Shown here in pieces: positions 11,386-22,704 of a stretch of DNA of 64,000 nt. The position numbers and the translations under genes are program-made. The number at the start of each line of letters is the position of its first letter. Within the stretch, counting starts at the first letter, position 1. Origin of the DNA: Odobenus rosmarus divergens (Eukaryota > Chordata > Mammalia > Carnivora > Odobenidae); assembly GCF_000321225.1 (NCBI RefSeq), contig NW_004450481.1:2231623-2295622 (forward strand), read 5' to 3'. The notes below the pieces were generated by a model, which saw nothing but the letters and a program-made list of their open reading frames with translations, searched no databases and had not been told where the DNA came from.

Positions 11386-11512
11386 ATGGAGATGGCCTCC
11401 AAACGTATCACCCAGGAGACCTTCGATGCAGCCGTTCGTGAAAACATTGAAGAGTTCGAGATGGGGTCAGAGGAGGCAGTAAAAGAGGCCGCGGAACAGT
11501 TTGAATCACAAG
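11386..11512 (+). CDS. ARMC6: ARMC6 coding exon 1
   Basis: It encodes [18 protein letters not shown] and on to QFESQ, from ATG 11392 (or MEM- from 11386), and ends in phase 1 at CAAG|gtaggg. The acceptor is ambiguous: CAG at 11337, 11355 or 11382. If the longer forms are used, an out-of-frame ATG at 11375 precedes the start and could weaken translation. Confidence 0.9.
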
Positions 11513-14500
11513 GTAGGGCACTGTGGCTCTGTCCCAGCGCTGGCCTGGCTCTTTCCCCAAAAGTCACTTCCAGTCCACAGCTCTTAATGTGTGAGAATGA
11601 CTTCCTGCCATGGCTCTGTCTTGCCTGGCGTGGCAGCCCTGGGCCCCGTTGCCCTGTCTGCGCTCTGCCCTGAGCAGGCTGGCCGCCTTCTCCCACTTTG
11701 TTCTTGTCCTCCCTCTACTTGCCTTGACCCCCCACCCAGACATCTGCAGGGCTGAATCCTTCAAGGTGGGTCTCATTTTAATTGCCACTTCCTTGAAGAG
11801 GTTTTTCCCGACTACCTCGCAAGAAACAGGGCCACCTGCCTCCCTGCCTCACCTACGCTCCAGCTTGAGTTCATGGAGGCAGAAGGGGGTGTTGGTCACC
11901 AGCCTGTGGAAACAGGTGGCATATTCAAAATAGGCTATGGGGGACAGTGGTTATGAGGGGACTATTTATTTATAGTGGTGTGGGCAGGGTTAGGAGACCT
12001 CCCCAGCCCCACAACAGGCCATGGCTGGGGGTGGGGAGTCATCTGGCAGAGGCAGAGGCAGGGAGCTGGGAATAAATACCCCACCCTCCCATTTCTTTTA
12101 ATCTGAAGTCCTCTTCCCCATTGGTCAAGCCCGGTCAGACTCGAGAGGGCAGGGGAGCTCAGGGGGCCCAGCCTCAGAGGTCAGAGGCTGGTGTCCCCAG
12201 CACAGAGTGGGATATAGGATATAGATACTGGCCAGGGACTGGAGGAGTACCCAGATGTGTCTTTTGCAGTGGAGGCTTCCCTAGGGGTGCCAGGGAGGGT
12301 GGGGGTGCAGCCAGGTGGTATGTGCAGCCAGGGTGGTATTCTACCTAGCCCACCAGGTAGATGTGTCTCTCGCCGCAGTGATGACCTGCAGCCTCACTAC
12401 TGCTCTGCTCCCAGTGGTTGGACAGGGCCAAGGAGCAAAGACCACCCCGCCATATCCTACATCCCTTGTATGAATGTGGCTGCTGGGCCCTGGTAGGGAG
12501 GGGTTGGGGTGGGGAGCTGGGCAGACCCCCCAAAGGCCTCCAGAATGGGGTGATCCCATAAGAAGGGACATGAGGTATGTTCTGGAAGGCCTGTGGGGGT
12601 GATGGCTGTCACTTGTTTCCTGACACCCCCCCCCCACCCGCTGCAGGGGTTGATCTGAGCAACATTATAAAGCTGGCACCGAAAGCCTCTGCAGATGGAT
12701 CCCAGGAGCCTACACACGACATCCTACAGGTAGGAAGGGGTAGCCCATGTGGGCATGGCTGACCTTACACATGTGGTTCCACGCACATCACCGTTTAACA
12801 GTCTGTTAGGGGCACCTTTCCACTGGTTCCCAGATGGCAGATGCAGGTTCTGAAGGGCAGGCACCCAGCATGTACATGGGAGCCTGAGCTTGCAGCCAGG
12901 GCTCCCTGAGTCCATATCTGAGAGCCCTTTTGGGATGGACAGTGCTCAGGTTGTCCCCAGTGTTGGCAGCCTTGGGGCAGAGGGCAGGCACCATGGAGCC
13001 TCCTAACCACTAAGTTTTCTCAGAGATGGACAGGAATTACAGAAAGAGAGTGGAATCACAATAAGGCTGTCACCTGTTGAGCACTGACTGTTCACCAGCA
13101 CATTATATAGCCTGCCCCTTTAGCACTAAAACTGGCCTGTGAGGTAGGTGGTGTCATCTCTTACTTACTGATGGGGAAACAGAGGCCCAGAGCCTACCCT
13201 CACTCTCCAGCACACAAACAAGGAAGGTAAAGGTCACAGAGGTTAAATGCTATCCTTAAGGTCCCCCATCAAACAGTGATAAGCTGTTGGTAAAAAGGCA
13301 AAAGGCTGTGGTGTTTATTGAGAACTGACTGTGGAGTCAGTTCTGGGCCAGGTGCTTTCTTTGTGCTATCTCAGTTATTCTCCCAAAGACCCCTGCAAGG
13401 TGGGGATTATTATTCCCATTTTACAGATAGGTAATCCAAAGAGAAAAAAATGATCTACCTGACAGCAAGAGAGAATAAAGTGATAAAAGAGGAAGTTGGA
13501 GAATACAGCCCTGGGTATGAACCCAGCTTTGCCTAAGCCAAGGTATTTACTTCTCTCTGCTCTCAGGGCCCTCACCATTTCCTGCCTCACAGAGGTTTTG
13601 AGAAAATTATCTCGTTGTTTTAACTTCTTTGCTAGTAAGAAATGAGTTTGTTGTGTTGGCAGTTTTTTTAATTGGGTTGTTCATCTTGTTTTTATTGATT
13701 TGTAGATGCTCTTTACATATGAAGGGTCTCAGTAACAATAGTCTTTAGTAATCACTGAGTACTTCTCAAGTGCTGGTGCTAAATTGTGCTAAATTCTTTT
13801 TTTTTCTATTTTAAGATTTTATTTATCTATTTGACAGAGAGAGACACAGTGAGAGAGGGAACACAAGCAAGCAGAGTGGGAGAGGGAGAAGCAGGCTTCC
13901 AGCAGAGCAGGGAGCCCAATGCGGGGCTCGATCCCAGGATCCTGGGACCATGACCTGAGCCGAAGGCAGACGCTCAACAACTGAGCCACGTAGGCGCCCC
14001 AGCATTGTGCTAAATTCTTAAAACATGGGACACCTGGGTGGCTCAGTCGGTTAAGTGTCTGCCTTCAACTCAGGTCATGATCCCAGGATCCTGAGATCAA
14101 GTCCCACATCAGGCTCCTTGCTCAGTGGGAAGCCTGCTTCTCCCTCTGCCTGCCGCTCTCACTGCTTGTGCTCGCTCACTCTCTGCCTGACAAATAAATA
14201 AATAAAATTTTTTAAAAAATTAAAAAAGAAATAAAACATATTATCTCAATCTGTTGTTAGCCCATTTTGCTGATCAGGAATCTGAGGCTCCCTAAAGATA
14301 AATGACTCACTTGTGGTCACAAGTGAGGGGCAGAGCTGGGACCCAGACCCAGGTCCTTCTCCCAGGGAAATCAGGCTGGGAACAGCTCTGCCATCTTCCA
14401 CCAGCAGTCCAGAAAACTTTTGTTTACAACCTTCGCTTTTTTATTCTTCTTAATTCGACTGTTAAATTTTATGTTTCATTACTGAAGAAGAACGTGAACG

Positions 14501-17500
14501 TGTTCTTGGCATAAAAGATTCAAGCAATACTCACGTGTTTATAGCAAAATCTGAAAGTCCTTGTCTCGTCTCTCCCATCAAACCCCTTCTTTCCATTCCT
14601 GTGTGGGAGGCACCACACACATTGGGTTTCACATCCTCCCAGCCTTACTCTCACCTTGCAGTTGAACCAGCCCCTTCTCATGCCATGGCAGCATTGACCT
14701 CTGCTGCCGTGGCTCCGACGTGTGAACAGTGCTTATCTGTAGGAGAAAGATTCAACTCTGTGATGCCTTTTGAAATGAGTCTACCAGAGTCAGGAAATTT
14801 GTTGCACACAGACTTGTAGGGAAAAAAAAACCAAAACAAGAAGTCTTGGAACTCTCTGAGGAGAAGGTGAGCTGGACTGGTTTTATGTGCGAGGAGTTTC
14901 AGAATCCAAGCCGTCAGTCAGAGAGAGCGTGACCCCCGGGTTGGTGGACAAAGCCCCCGTCACCATGCCGAGTTGTCACAGGTGGAACACAGCTGACTCT
15001 GCCACCTTCACTTTAGCGACTGTCCTCTCCTCAGCCACTCCTGGGGTCTGGGGTCTCGGGCAGCACCTAGGGACTGTGAAGACCACCATCTTAGCCAGCC
15101 AGCGCAGAGACTCGCCTTCCTGATGCCATCCAGGACAAGAGGAGATTCCCCACAAACTGGATGGAGACGAGTGTGCAGATTGTGGCCATTATCTTTTCCT
15201 CTCTTACCTGACTAAACCCAGAGTGTTATAACTCCAGCACTGTGCGTCTTAACAGCACTTGGGCCACTTGGGCCACTTGGGCCAGCTTTTCAGGTTTCTT
15301 GCCAGGTTCCTGCTCAAATGCTACATCCTCTGTTTTTGGTTTATGGTAAAATATAACACAAATTCACCATCTTAACGATTTCTAAGTGGTTGGTTCAGTG
15401 ACACGAAGTACATTCACATTGTTGCGCAACCATCCCCACCATCCATTTCCAGGACTTTCTCATCTTCCCAAACTGAAACTCTGTCCCCATTAAACACTAA
15501 CTTCCTATTCCCCTCCCCTAATCCCTGTCACCCACAGTTCTACTTCCTGCCTCTGTGAATGTGACTCCTCTAGGGACTCCTATAAGTGGAATCACAGAGT
15601 ATTTGTCCTTTTGTGGCTGGCTTCTTTCACTCAGCATAATGTCCTCAGGCTTCATCCATGTTGGAGCTTGGGTCAGAATTGTGGTCCTTGTTTTGGCTGA
15701 ATAATATTCCATTGCGTGGATGGACCACATTCTGTTTATCCATTCACCCATGAATGGAAAGTTGGGTTGCTTTCAGCTTTTGTCTACTAGAATTAATGCT
15801 GCTATGAACATGGTTATACAGACATCTCTTTAAGACTGCTTTCAGTTCTTCTGGGTAGATGCTTGGAAGTGGGATTGCTGGATCATGTGGTAATTCCATG
15901 TTTACTTTTTCGAGCATTTCCCTAATGATTAGCAATGTGGACCATCTTTTTGTCTGCCTAGTGGCCACCAGTGTATTTTCTTTGGTAAATGTCCATTCAA
16001 GGCACATCCTCTGCTTTTAGCCTTTTAATATTCTGTGTCATTGCAACATATACTCAGTTAAGTCCACCTCAGGGACGGTGAGCCAACAGGCATCCTTGCC
16101 ATTCAGGGCAGTGTGGCTAAACCACAGCCCTCTGGCTTGGGTTGATGGCATCTGTAGAGCTGCCCTCCTGGGGCCCGGGACCAGTGATTTCGTAAGCCCC
16201 AGGAGGTTTGGGTTCATCTTGGGCCCATTGCTGAAGGCAGGTCTGGAGCATGGAATTGAACGGCAGCTAGACTTGGGTGCTCTTTTCAAATTGTTTCCTC
16301 TCGTTATTACTGTTCTTCCCCCCAAGGACTTTGAATTGAATTTGGGTAAATCAGCAGTGTGTGAGGTGTGGTTTCATTTGGCAGATAAATATTTGTGGAA
16401 TGAATGAGAGAGACAAACAGGAGACATCTGGTATTGGCCGGTCTGGCAAAGGTAACTTTTACCTTCCTTGGAGAGGTGGCCGCTGGAGGATATGTTGATT
16501 AGTTTTAGTTGCATGGCAAACAACCCAAAACAATGGCCATTTTCTTGTTCCTTATGGTTCGGCTGGGTGGACTGAGCTGAGCCAGATGGTTCCGCGGGTC
16601 TGGCCTGGAGCATCTTGCCATGGCTGCGAGGGCTGGAGCGTTGACTGTGTCTGCACTCACGTGTGTCGCTCCGTGGAGGGACCCTGAGAGATCTGGGTCT
16701 CTCCATCTCTATGTGGCCTCTGAAGCTCGAAGCTCCTAAAAGCCCAAGTATGGAAGCTACAACGGCTGGACTGCATTTCCACCACAGGCCTAGATCCCAG
16801 GAGAGGGAATGTCACAGGGGGGCAGCACCGTCACTGTGGAACCTCTTTGGGCTGAGCTGACATTGAAGTTTCTCCCATGTCCTCTAGGCCCTGGATGACC
16901 TGCAGGAGTCCGTGGCCCACTCTCGCCCCCAGGAGGTGTCCACGCACCTTGCCCGCTTTTTTGAGCAGTGCAAGCAGCACAAGGCTTGCCGCTTCCTGGC
17001 AGCCCAGAAGGGGGCCTACCCCATCCTTCTCACCGCCTGGAGGCTTGCTATAGCAAGTAACCAGGGCCTCCTGCTCCAGGCCCTCAACGCCCTGTCAGCC
17101 CTGACCGATGGCCAGCCCGATCTCCTAGACACCCAGGGCCTGCAGCTGCTGGTGGTCACACTGGCCCAGAATGCTGACGCGGCTGATCTGACCTGTTCTG
17201 GGATCCGCTGTGTGTGCCATGCCAGCCTGAAGCACGAGCAGAATCGGCAGAGCCTGGTGAAGGCCGGTGTGCTGCCCCTGCTGACCGGTGCCATCACCCG
17301 GCATGGTCACTGTGCCGACGTGGTCCGGGAGGCCTGCTGGGCCCTCCGAGTCATGACCTTCGACGATGATATCCGTGTGCCCTTTGGCCATGCCCACGAC
17401 CATGCCAAGATGATTGTGCAGGAGAATGGAGGCTTGAAGGTGCTCATTGAGGCCACCAAAGGTAGGAGCAGGTGTGAGAATGAGAGTTGGGTTTTAGGAC

Positions 17501-18202
17501 TGCTTCAGGCATGGCTGGCTCCAGGCTCCACTTGCCTCTTTTGGCTTACTACCACCCACATGGCAGCCCTAGTGGAACAGTGTCCTTACTTCTGGCTGTT
17601 CTAGGAGAGTTCCAAGCCAGGGCTCATTGGCTGAGACCAGATCTTGTGCTCATCTCTGGAGCCATTTGAGGAAGGGGCTTGGCTCTGTGCACCCACACAG
17701 ACTGAGAGTGCACGGAAAGGAGAGCTCCCCAAAGGGACAAGCGTGTTTCCCAAAGATGGGGGAGTGTGGCTGGTCCCCGGTGGAGGTTTACACTTTGGTT
17801 CATACTTAGCCTCAAATTGTTATGCACGTACATGTTCCTGACTGGGATGGCCAAGGTAAGCCAGCCATAGGAGATCACAGCGCTGATGTTCAGACCCAAA
17901 ATTCCCTTCCCCCTGTCCACTGTACCCACCAGAAAAGGCCTGACTCTGGTCTGGTGCACAGAAGGTGCTAGAAGAATGAGTTCTTCCCAGCCTGCCTGTG
18001 GCTCTGGCTCTATATAGCTAGGCTTGTTTGTGTGACTCTGGCCCTGTCTTCCGGAGAGGCAGGCCTGCCTCTGGAGAGGGTGAAAATAGGCCCAGCCATC
18101 TTCGAAGTCGAGCTGCTTCTCTGAGGGGGAGTTTACATCTTTCTCTTTTGTTGACCGAGCTCCTATCAGTCAGTGTTCTACCAGAGAAGCAGAACCAGTG
18201 GG

Positions 18203-18240
<38 letters not shown>

Positions 18241-21200
18241 CAAGGAATTGGCTCATGTGGCCAAGGGGCTGGTGAGTCTGAAATCCGTGGAGCAGGCTTG
18301 GGCAGGAGCCAACACCACAGTCCTCAGGCGAGCTTCTCCCTCTTCAGGAAGACCTCAGTTTCCCTCTTAAGGCCTTCAGCTGACCGGATGAGGCCCACAC
18401 TCAGACCATCAAGGGTCATCTTGAAGTCAGCTGATCACAGATGTCACCACATCTAGAGAATACCTCCCCCCAGATTAGTGCTCATGGCATTGCTGGGGGC
18501 TGCACTCTGACCAGGGGGACACACCAGCTGACTGTCACAGAGCTCTGTATAAAATAGGGTTGTCCACTCCCCCCCACCTTTCCACCCCCTACCACCCCCA
18601 CATGTGAGCCTCAGTGTAGGCCTCTCCTCCGTGGGGCCTCTGAGCTTCATCTTCGGCATCTGTGTTCAATTTTGCCCAGATCAACTCTATCCATATGTCC
18701 CTCTACAGTTTCTGGGTTTCCCGTTGCACTTAGAAAGGTCATTCCCACCCCAAGAACATAAAAATAGTCTTGGATGTTTTATTATAGCACTATTATGGTT
18801 TTCTTTTTTTAGTTGAGATCATCAGTTGGTCTGGAATTTATCTGGGACACCGCGCGGGGGAGGGCCAGTTTGCGTGTCTTCTCCTGCGGCCAGCAGGGAG
18901 CACTGCAGGCCCGGGCGGCCCTGGTGTTCAGTGGGGCTCTCCTGGTGCGTGTGGCCGCCCTGCCTGGCAGAAGGGCCCGGCTTCCCAGGTGGAACAGGGT
19001 TTGTACCAGGACCGCTGGCTCCTGGTTCCAGGCTGGGACTGGTTCTCTCCCTGTCCTGCCCCCAGTGGTTCCTCTCCCTCTCCGCAGCGTTCTCTGACAA
19101 CCCCAGTGTCCTGAGTGAGCTCTGCAGCACCCTATCCCGCCTGGCCGTCCGCAACGAATTCTGCCAGGAGGTCGTTGACCTTGGGGGCCTCGGTGTCCTG
19201 GTGGCTCTACTGGCCAACTGCAGCGACCACCAGGTGGGTGTCCAGGGCTGTCTTAGGGTGTGAAGCACCCCTCACTTGGATTTCAATTTGTCATTTCTCT
19301 CGATGCCACAGGAAGGTTCCAGACTTCCCAGTGAACTCTGCCCCCCTTGAGCCCCAGCCACCCAGACAAGCTTGAATCAGAACATACCCGCCCTGTCTGC
19401 TGACCCTGGAAGCAAAGTGCAGTTTTCACTTCTCATTGACCCCAGGGCAGGAAGTAAAGTTTTGGGGGAAAACAAATCCACCCACCCTCTCTTACTATCC
19501 TTTAACACCTTTGTATTTTCTACCAGCAGTGGGAGGAATGCGAGTGGGTGTTGACGAGCTGGCCCAGCCCCCAGCTCAGCGGTGTGATGCTTGAGTGAGA
19601 CAAATCCTTAGTGCCTCAGTTTCCCCATCCATAAAATGGGGCAGGGACCCCTATTCTTTCATTTAGCAGCCACTTAATCCCCTCTACATGCCTGGCCTAG
19701 GGCGGGAGTACCTCCCCGTCCTGTGGCAGCAATGGTTCTATTACCCCCAACCCCAGAAGCTGCATTTGAACTGGCTTAAGCTCATGAGGGAATGCATTTT
19801 GTTTGTACTCCTGGACAGTCGGGGGTGGGTGGAGGCTTGGTTTCCCTCCCACCGCTTTCTCTCTTTTTTTTTTTTAATAATTTTTTTATTGTTATGTTAA
19901 CCACCATACATTACATCATTAGTTTTTGATGCAGTGTTCCATGATTCATTGTTTGTGCATAACACCCAGTGCTCCACGCAGAATGTGCCCTCTTTAATAC
20001 CCATCACCAGGCTAACCCATCCCCCCACCCCCCTCCCCTCTAGAACCCTCAGTTTGTTTTTCAGAGTCCATCGTCTCTCATGGTTCATCTCCCCCTCCGA
20101 CTTAGTCCCCTTCATTCTTCCCCTCCTGCTATCTTCTTCTTCTTCTTTTTTTTTCTTAACATATATTGCATTATTTGTTTCAGAAGTACAGATCCGTAAT
20201 TCATCAGTCTTGTACAATTCACAGCGCTCACCATAGCACGTACCCTCCCCGATGTCTATCACCCAGCCACCCCATCCCTCCCACCCCCCACCACTCCAGC
20301 AACCCTCAGTTTGTTTCCTGAGATTAAGAATTCCTCATATCAGTGAGGTCATATGATACATGTCTTTCTCTGACTGACTTATTTCACTCAGCATAACACC
20401 CTCCAGTTCCATCCACGTCGTTGCAAAAGGCAAGATCTCATTCCTTTTGATGGCTGCATGATATTCCATTCCCACCGCTTTCTCTTTCTCTTTCATGGCT
20501 CTGCCCCTCCCTGGGGCGGTCGACAGTCCCAGCAGCATCTGGTCAAGTGTCCTCAGCTCAGGACCTGGGGACTCAGCTATGGCCAGAGGACCCCAGGCTT
20601 TGATTCCTGGCCTGAGTCGCATGCCCCCTCCATGCGTGAGGGGTGGGTGTCAAGGTTGTCCAAATGCCTGGGCTGGGCACAGGTGTACTAATCCACAGGG
20701 TCCAACTCCCGGAGCCTCTCCTGCCGTCGCAGGCTGCACGCATGCCCCAGGGTGGCCCCACCTGTTGTTCAGACAGGGGAACAACAGACCCTCCCTCAAG
20801 ACCCCACCCCCACCCCCACAAGCCAGCAACCAAGCAGTTAGTGTCTGGCACAGCGCAGGAGGACGAGCTAGCCAGAGCTGACCCCCACCTTACCCTCCTG
20901 TAGGACCTTGTGAAGCAAGTGTTGAGTGCCCTGCGGGCCATCGCAGGCAACGATGATGTGAAGGATGCCATTGTCCGTGCTGGCGGGACAGAGTCCATCG
21001 TAGCCGCCATGACCCAGCACCTGGCCAGCCCCCAGGTACCTACCCCAGGCAGGGGACGCATGAGGTGGGGCACAGTGACTGGAGTCCCAAATCAGTATGT
21101 GGGTTCGCCTGGTGCTCTTCCCCATTTCCTCAAGCAGGGCTAGGGCTGGGGTGGGGCCTGCGAGAGGCCTCGGTGGAGACCGTCCCCCCTAAGCATGGTT

Positions 21201-22704
21201 GAGGTTTTTATCATTCCTATTAGTACTGATCTGGTATGTACACGGGCTGGCAGCGGTCTCTCCAGGGGAAACTGCAGGGCACTCACCTGGGGAATTAACG
21301 GTGGCGGCGACAGCAGGCCCTCCGGGTGATGGGCATCTGACTGTCTCCTCCATCCCTGTGACCCCCCCCACAGGTCTGCGAGCAGAGCTGTGCGGCCCTG
21401 TGTGTCCTAGCACTACGAAAGCCGGAGAACAGCCGGGTCATCATGGAGGGTGGCGGGGCCCTGGTTGCACTGCAGGCCATGAAGGCGCACCCGCGAGAGG
21501 GTGGAGTGCAGGTGGGCCTGGGGGCAGGAGGGCAGGGCAGGACCCAAGCCCTCCCTGTCGCTGTCCCTACCCCCATCCCAGCCCCGTTCTCTCGAAGTCT
21601 TCTTCCTTCCCAGCCCCCTAAGGTATCTACTCTCCATCCTTGAAAATGCACCCAGTTCTGCCCACGGCTGTCTTCCTGTTCCTTTGCTCTTGCAGTGTTG
21701 ATTTTTTCCTCTCCTAACAGTTCCTTCAGAAGCATAGGAGGAGGAGGAGGAGATGGGAGGAGAGCAGGTGGAGATCTGCTGGGACTTTTGGAAGACTCCC
21801 TGCCATCCATGGACTGCCTCCCCCACTCCTACCTCGCACACCCTCCCAGCCCAGGGGCCTCCTTGTTGGTCCTCAGACACACCAGGCTCTGTCCCACTAG
21901 GGGTCTTTGCTGCTGATGGTGTCTCCTCTGGAACACTGCTCTTGGCTTACCCATCACCTTGCCCATTCCTCACCACCCTGGCTGGGCAGCCCCTCACACC
22001 TCACCTACTTCTCTTCTAGTCTCCCAATGGTGGGGTGCTTTGTGGCACCCACACACGGCAGATAAACAGGGCACAGGTGTTGATGAACGAGTGATGATGT
22101 AATTGACAGATGGCCCCTGTGCACAACCCTCTCTTCCCACTGTCTCTCTGCCCTCCTTTCCTGGGACCCCTGCCCAGGCTCTTGCCAGCCACAGGGGAAT
22201 CTTGCTCTGAGACTGAGGGTCCCATACCTGAGTGATCAGCCGCACCTGCCAAGCACTTGACTGCCCTGAGCTTCAGTTTCCTCACCTGGGAGTTGGGGAA
22301 ATTAGCCCTGCTTCCCAGGGCGACTAAGGGTAAAGTGGGGAGATGAATCTAGCCTGATGAGTCACAGCGTAAGCACCTACCTTATGTTGGTTGTGATCAC
22401 CTTTGCCCGTTACGTTATGATGGGGGCCCTGAGGTCAGAGTGGACCCCTCCCACCAGTGCACAGCCCCTCACCTTCAGTTCTCCCTCCCAGAAACAGGCC
22501 TGCATGCTGATCCGTAACCTGGTGGCCCGCAGCCAGGCCTTCTCACAGCCCATCCTGGACCTGGGGGCTGAAGCACTCATCTTGCGGGCTCGTGCCACCC
22601 ACCGTGACTGCGAGGACGTGGCCAAGGCTGCCCTGCGGGACCTTGGCTGCCGTGTCGAGCTGCGAGAGCTGTGGACTGGCCAGAAGGGCAACCTGGCGCC
22701 GTGA
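11392..22704 (+). CDS. ARMC6: ARMC6, armadillo repeat-containing protein 6 (complete)
   Basis: Seven coding exons join in frame: 11392-11512, 12647-12729, 16888-17461, 19088-19233, 20904-21035, 21374-21511 and 22492-22704. All have GT-AG ends. They give 468 residues, or 470 if the in-frame ATG at 11386 is used; both ATGs have G at -3 and +4. This is close to the family's usual length of about 470-500. Residues 1-40 form the ITQETFD-type N-terminal segment. Armadillo-like helical repeats span about 129-440, for example residues 169-205 ([20 protein letters not shown]) and 309-350 ([18 protein letters not shown]). The protein ends [10 protein letters not shown]. Every exon matches mammalian ARMC6 as I remember it. 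Its cellular role is poorly defined; armadillo repeats usually bind other proteins. No break or stop was found. Confidence 0.95.
11513..12646 (+). other. ARMC6: ARMC6 intron 2
   Basis: This is GC-rich intronic DNA of 1.1 kb. I see no repeat that I can name and no further exon. The acceptor ends in a pure C tract before CTGCAG. Confidence 0.6.
12647..12729 (+). CDS. ARMC6: ARMC6 coding exon 2
   Basis: The acceptor is CGCTGCAG and the donor CTACAG|gtagga. It encodes residues 41-68 ([20 protein letters not shown] then EPTHDILQ), in phase 1 at its start and phase 0 at its end. Confidence 0.93.
13073..13440. repeat. Two MIR-derived segments
   Basis: The segment 13073-13250 (TGTTGAGCACTGACTGTTCA ... 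GATGGGGAAACAGAGGCCC) and the segment 13312-13440 (TTTATTGAGAACTGACTGTG ... CCATTTTACAGATAGG) both follow the MIR core. Confidence 0.6.
13799..14003 (-). repeat. SINEC minus copy with target-site duplication
   Basis: It runs from poly-T and AAGATTTTATTTATC to GAGCCACGTAGGCGCCCC. ATTGTGCTAAATTCTT flanks it at 13783-13798 and 14004-14019. Confidence 0.92.
14026..14216 (+). repeat. SINEC plus copy
   Basis: GGGACACCTGGGTGGCTCAG begins the element, which ends with CTGACAAATAAATAAATAAA. It lies a few bases from the preceding minus copy, forming a head-to-head inverted SINE pair within ARMC6 intron 3. Confidence 0.9.
15335..16030 (-). repeat. Old L1 3' end, minus orientation
   Basis: The minus strand encodes a decayed C-terminus of L1 ORF2 ([13 protein letters not shown]...), followed towards lower coordinates by a typical L1 3'UTR (AACCATCCCCACCATCCATT). 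Frameshifts and stops show it is dead. Confidence 0.8.
16888..17461 (+). CDS. ARMC6: ARMC6 coding exon 3 (large)
   Basis: The acceptor is CCTCTAG and the donor ACCAAAG|gtagga. It encodes residues 69-259 plus one base, including [20 protein letters not shown] and [20 protein letters not shown]. This is the body of the first armadillo-like repeats. Confidence 0.95.
17462..19087 (+). other. ARMC6: ARMC6 intron 4
   Basis: This 1.6-kb intron contains a (TG)n microsatellite at 18204-18238 inside a dispersed-repeat-like segment (18170-18460, family not assigned). No extra exon is seen. Confidence 0.6.
18204..18238 (+). repeat. (TG)n microsatellite
   Basis: There are about 17 uninterrupted TG units. 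Confidence 0.97.
19088..19233 (+). CDS. ARMC6: ARMC6 coding exon 4
   Basis: The acceptor is CTCCGCAG and the donor CACCAG|gtgggt. It encodes residues 260-308 ([20 protein letters not shown] and on to CSDHQ). Confidence 0.94.
19234..20903 (+). other. ARMC6: ARMC6 intron 5
   Basis: This 1.7-kb intron's main feature is a 5'-truncated L1 at 19863-20469 with intact target-site duplications. No exon is seen. Confidence 0.65.
19863..20469 (-). mobile_element. 5'-truncated young L1 insertion, minus orientation
   Basis: The element starts (minus strand) at ATGGAATATCATGCAGCC, the C-terminal end of ORF2 ([19 protein letters not shown]). It runs through the 3'UTR to a poly-A tail, seen as poly-T from 19863. 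A 16-bp target-site duplication TCCCACCGCTTTCTCT lies at 19847-19862 and 20470-20485. The duplication is perfect, so the insertion is fairly recent. Confidence 0.9.
20904..21035 (+). CDS. ARMC6: ARMC6 coding exon 5
   Basis: The acceptor is TCCTGTAG and the donor CCCCAG|gtacct. It encodes 44 residues, 309-352 ([20 protein letters not shown] ... MTQHLASPQ), one complete armadillo-like unit. Confidence 0.95.
21036..21373 (+). other. ARMC6: ARMC6 intron 6
   Basis: This is a 338-bp intron with no repeat or exon recognised. It ends in a C-rich tract before CACAG. Confidence 0.7.
21374..21511 (+). CDS. ARMC6: ARMC6 coding exon 6
   Basis: The acceptor is CCCACAG and the donor GTGCAG|gtgggc. It encodes residues 353-398 ([20 protein letters not shown] ... 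HPREGGVQ). Confidence 0.95.
21512..22491 (+). other. ARMC6: ARMC6 intron 7
   Basis: This is 980 bp with a short GGA run near 21735. I see no repeat family or exon. Confidence 0.6.
22492..22704 (+). CDS. ARMC6: ARMC6 last coding exon
   Basis: The acceptor is CCTCCCAG. It encodes residues 399-468 ([20 protein letters not shown] ... [11 protein letters not shown]) and ends with TGA at 22702-22704. Confidence 0.95.
   Translation, partial: KQACMLIRNLVARSQAFSQPILDLGAEALILRARATHRDCEDVAKAALRDLGCRVELRELWTGQKGNLAP

Larger units (their letters stand above)
12730..16887 (+). other. ARMC6: ARMC6 intron 3
   Basis: This 4.2-kb intron holds two MIR copies (about 13.07-13.25 and 13.31-13.44 kb) and a minus/plus SINE pair at 13.8-14.2 kb. 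It also has an old L1 3' end at 15.34-16.03 kb and a threefold 9-bp tandem (CACTTGGGC) at 15256-15282. I see no additional exon. Confidence 0.6.

Noticed and set aside
11291..11482. Alternative frame starting upstream of the ARMC6 coding start
   Set aside because: It is out of frame with the conserved ARMC6 exon and gives no family similarity; at most it is an upstream ORF.
15518..16007. Minus-strand frames resembling reverse transcriptase ends
   Set aside because: They are the decayed C-terminus of L1 ORF2, not an independent gene; several frameshifts separate the pieces.
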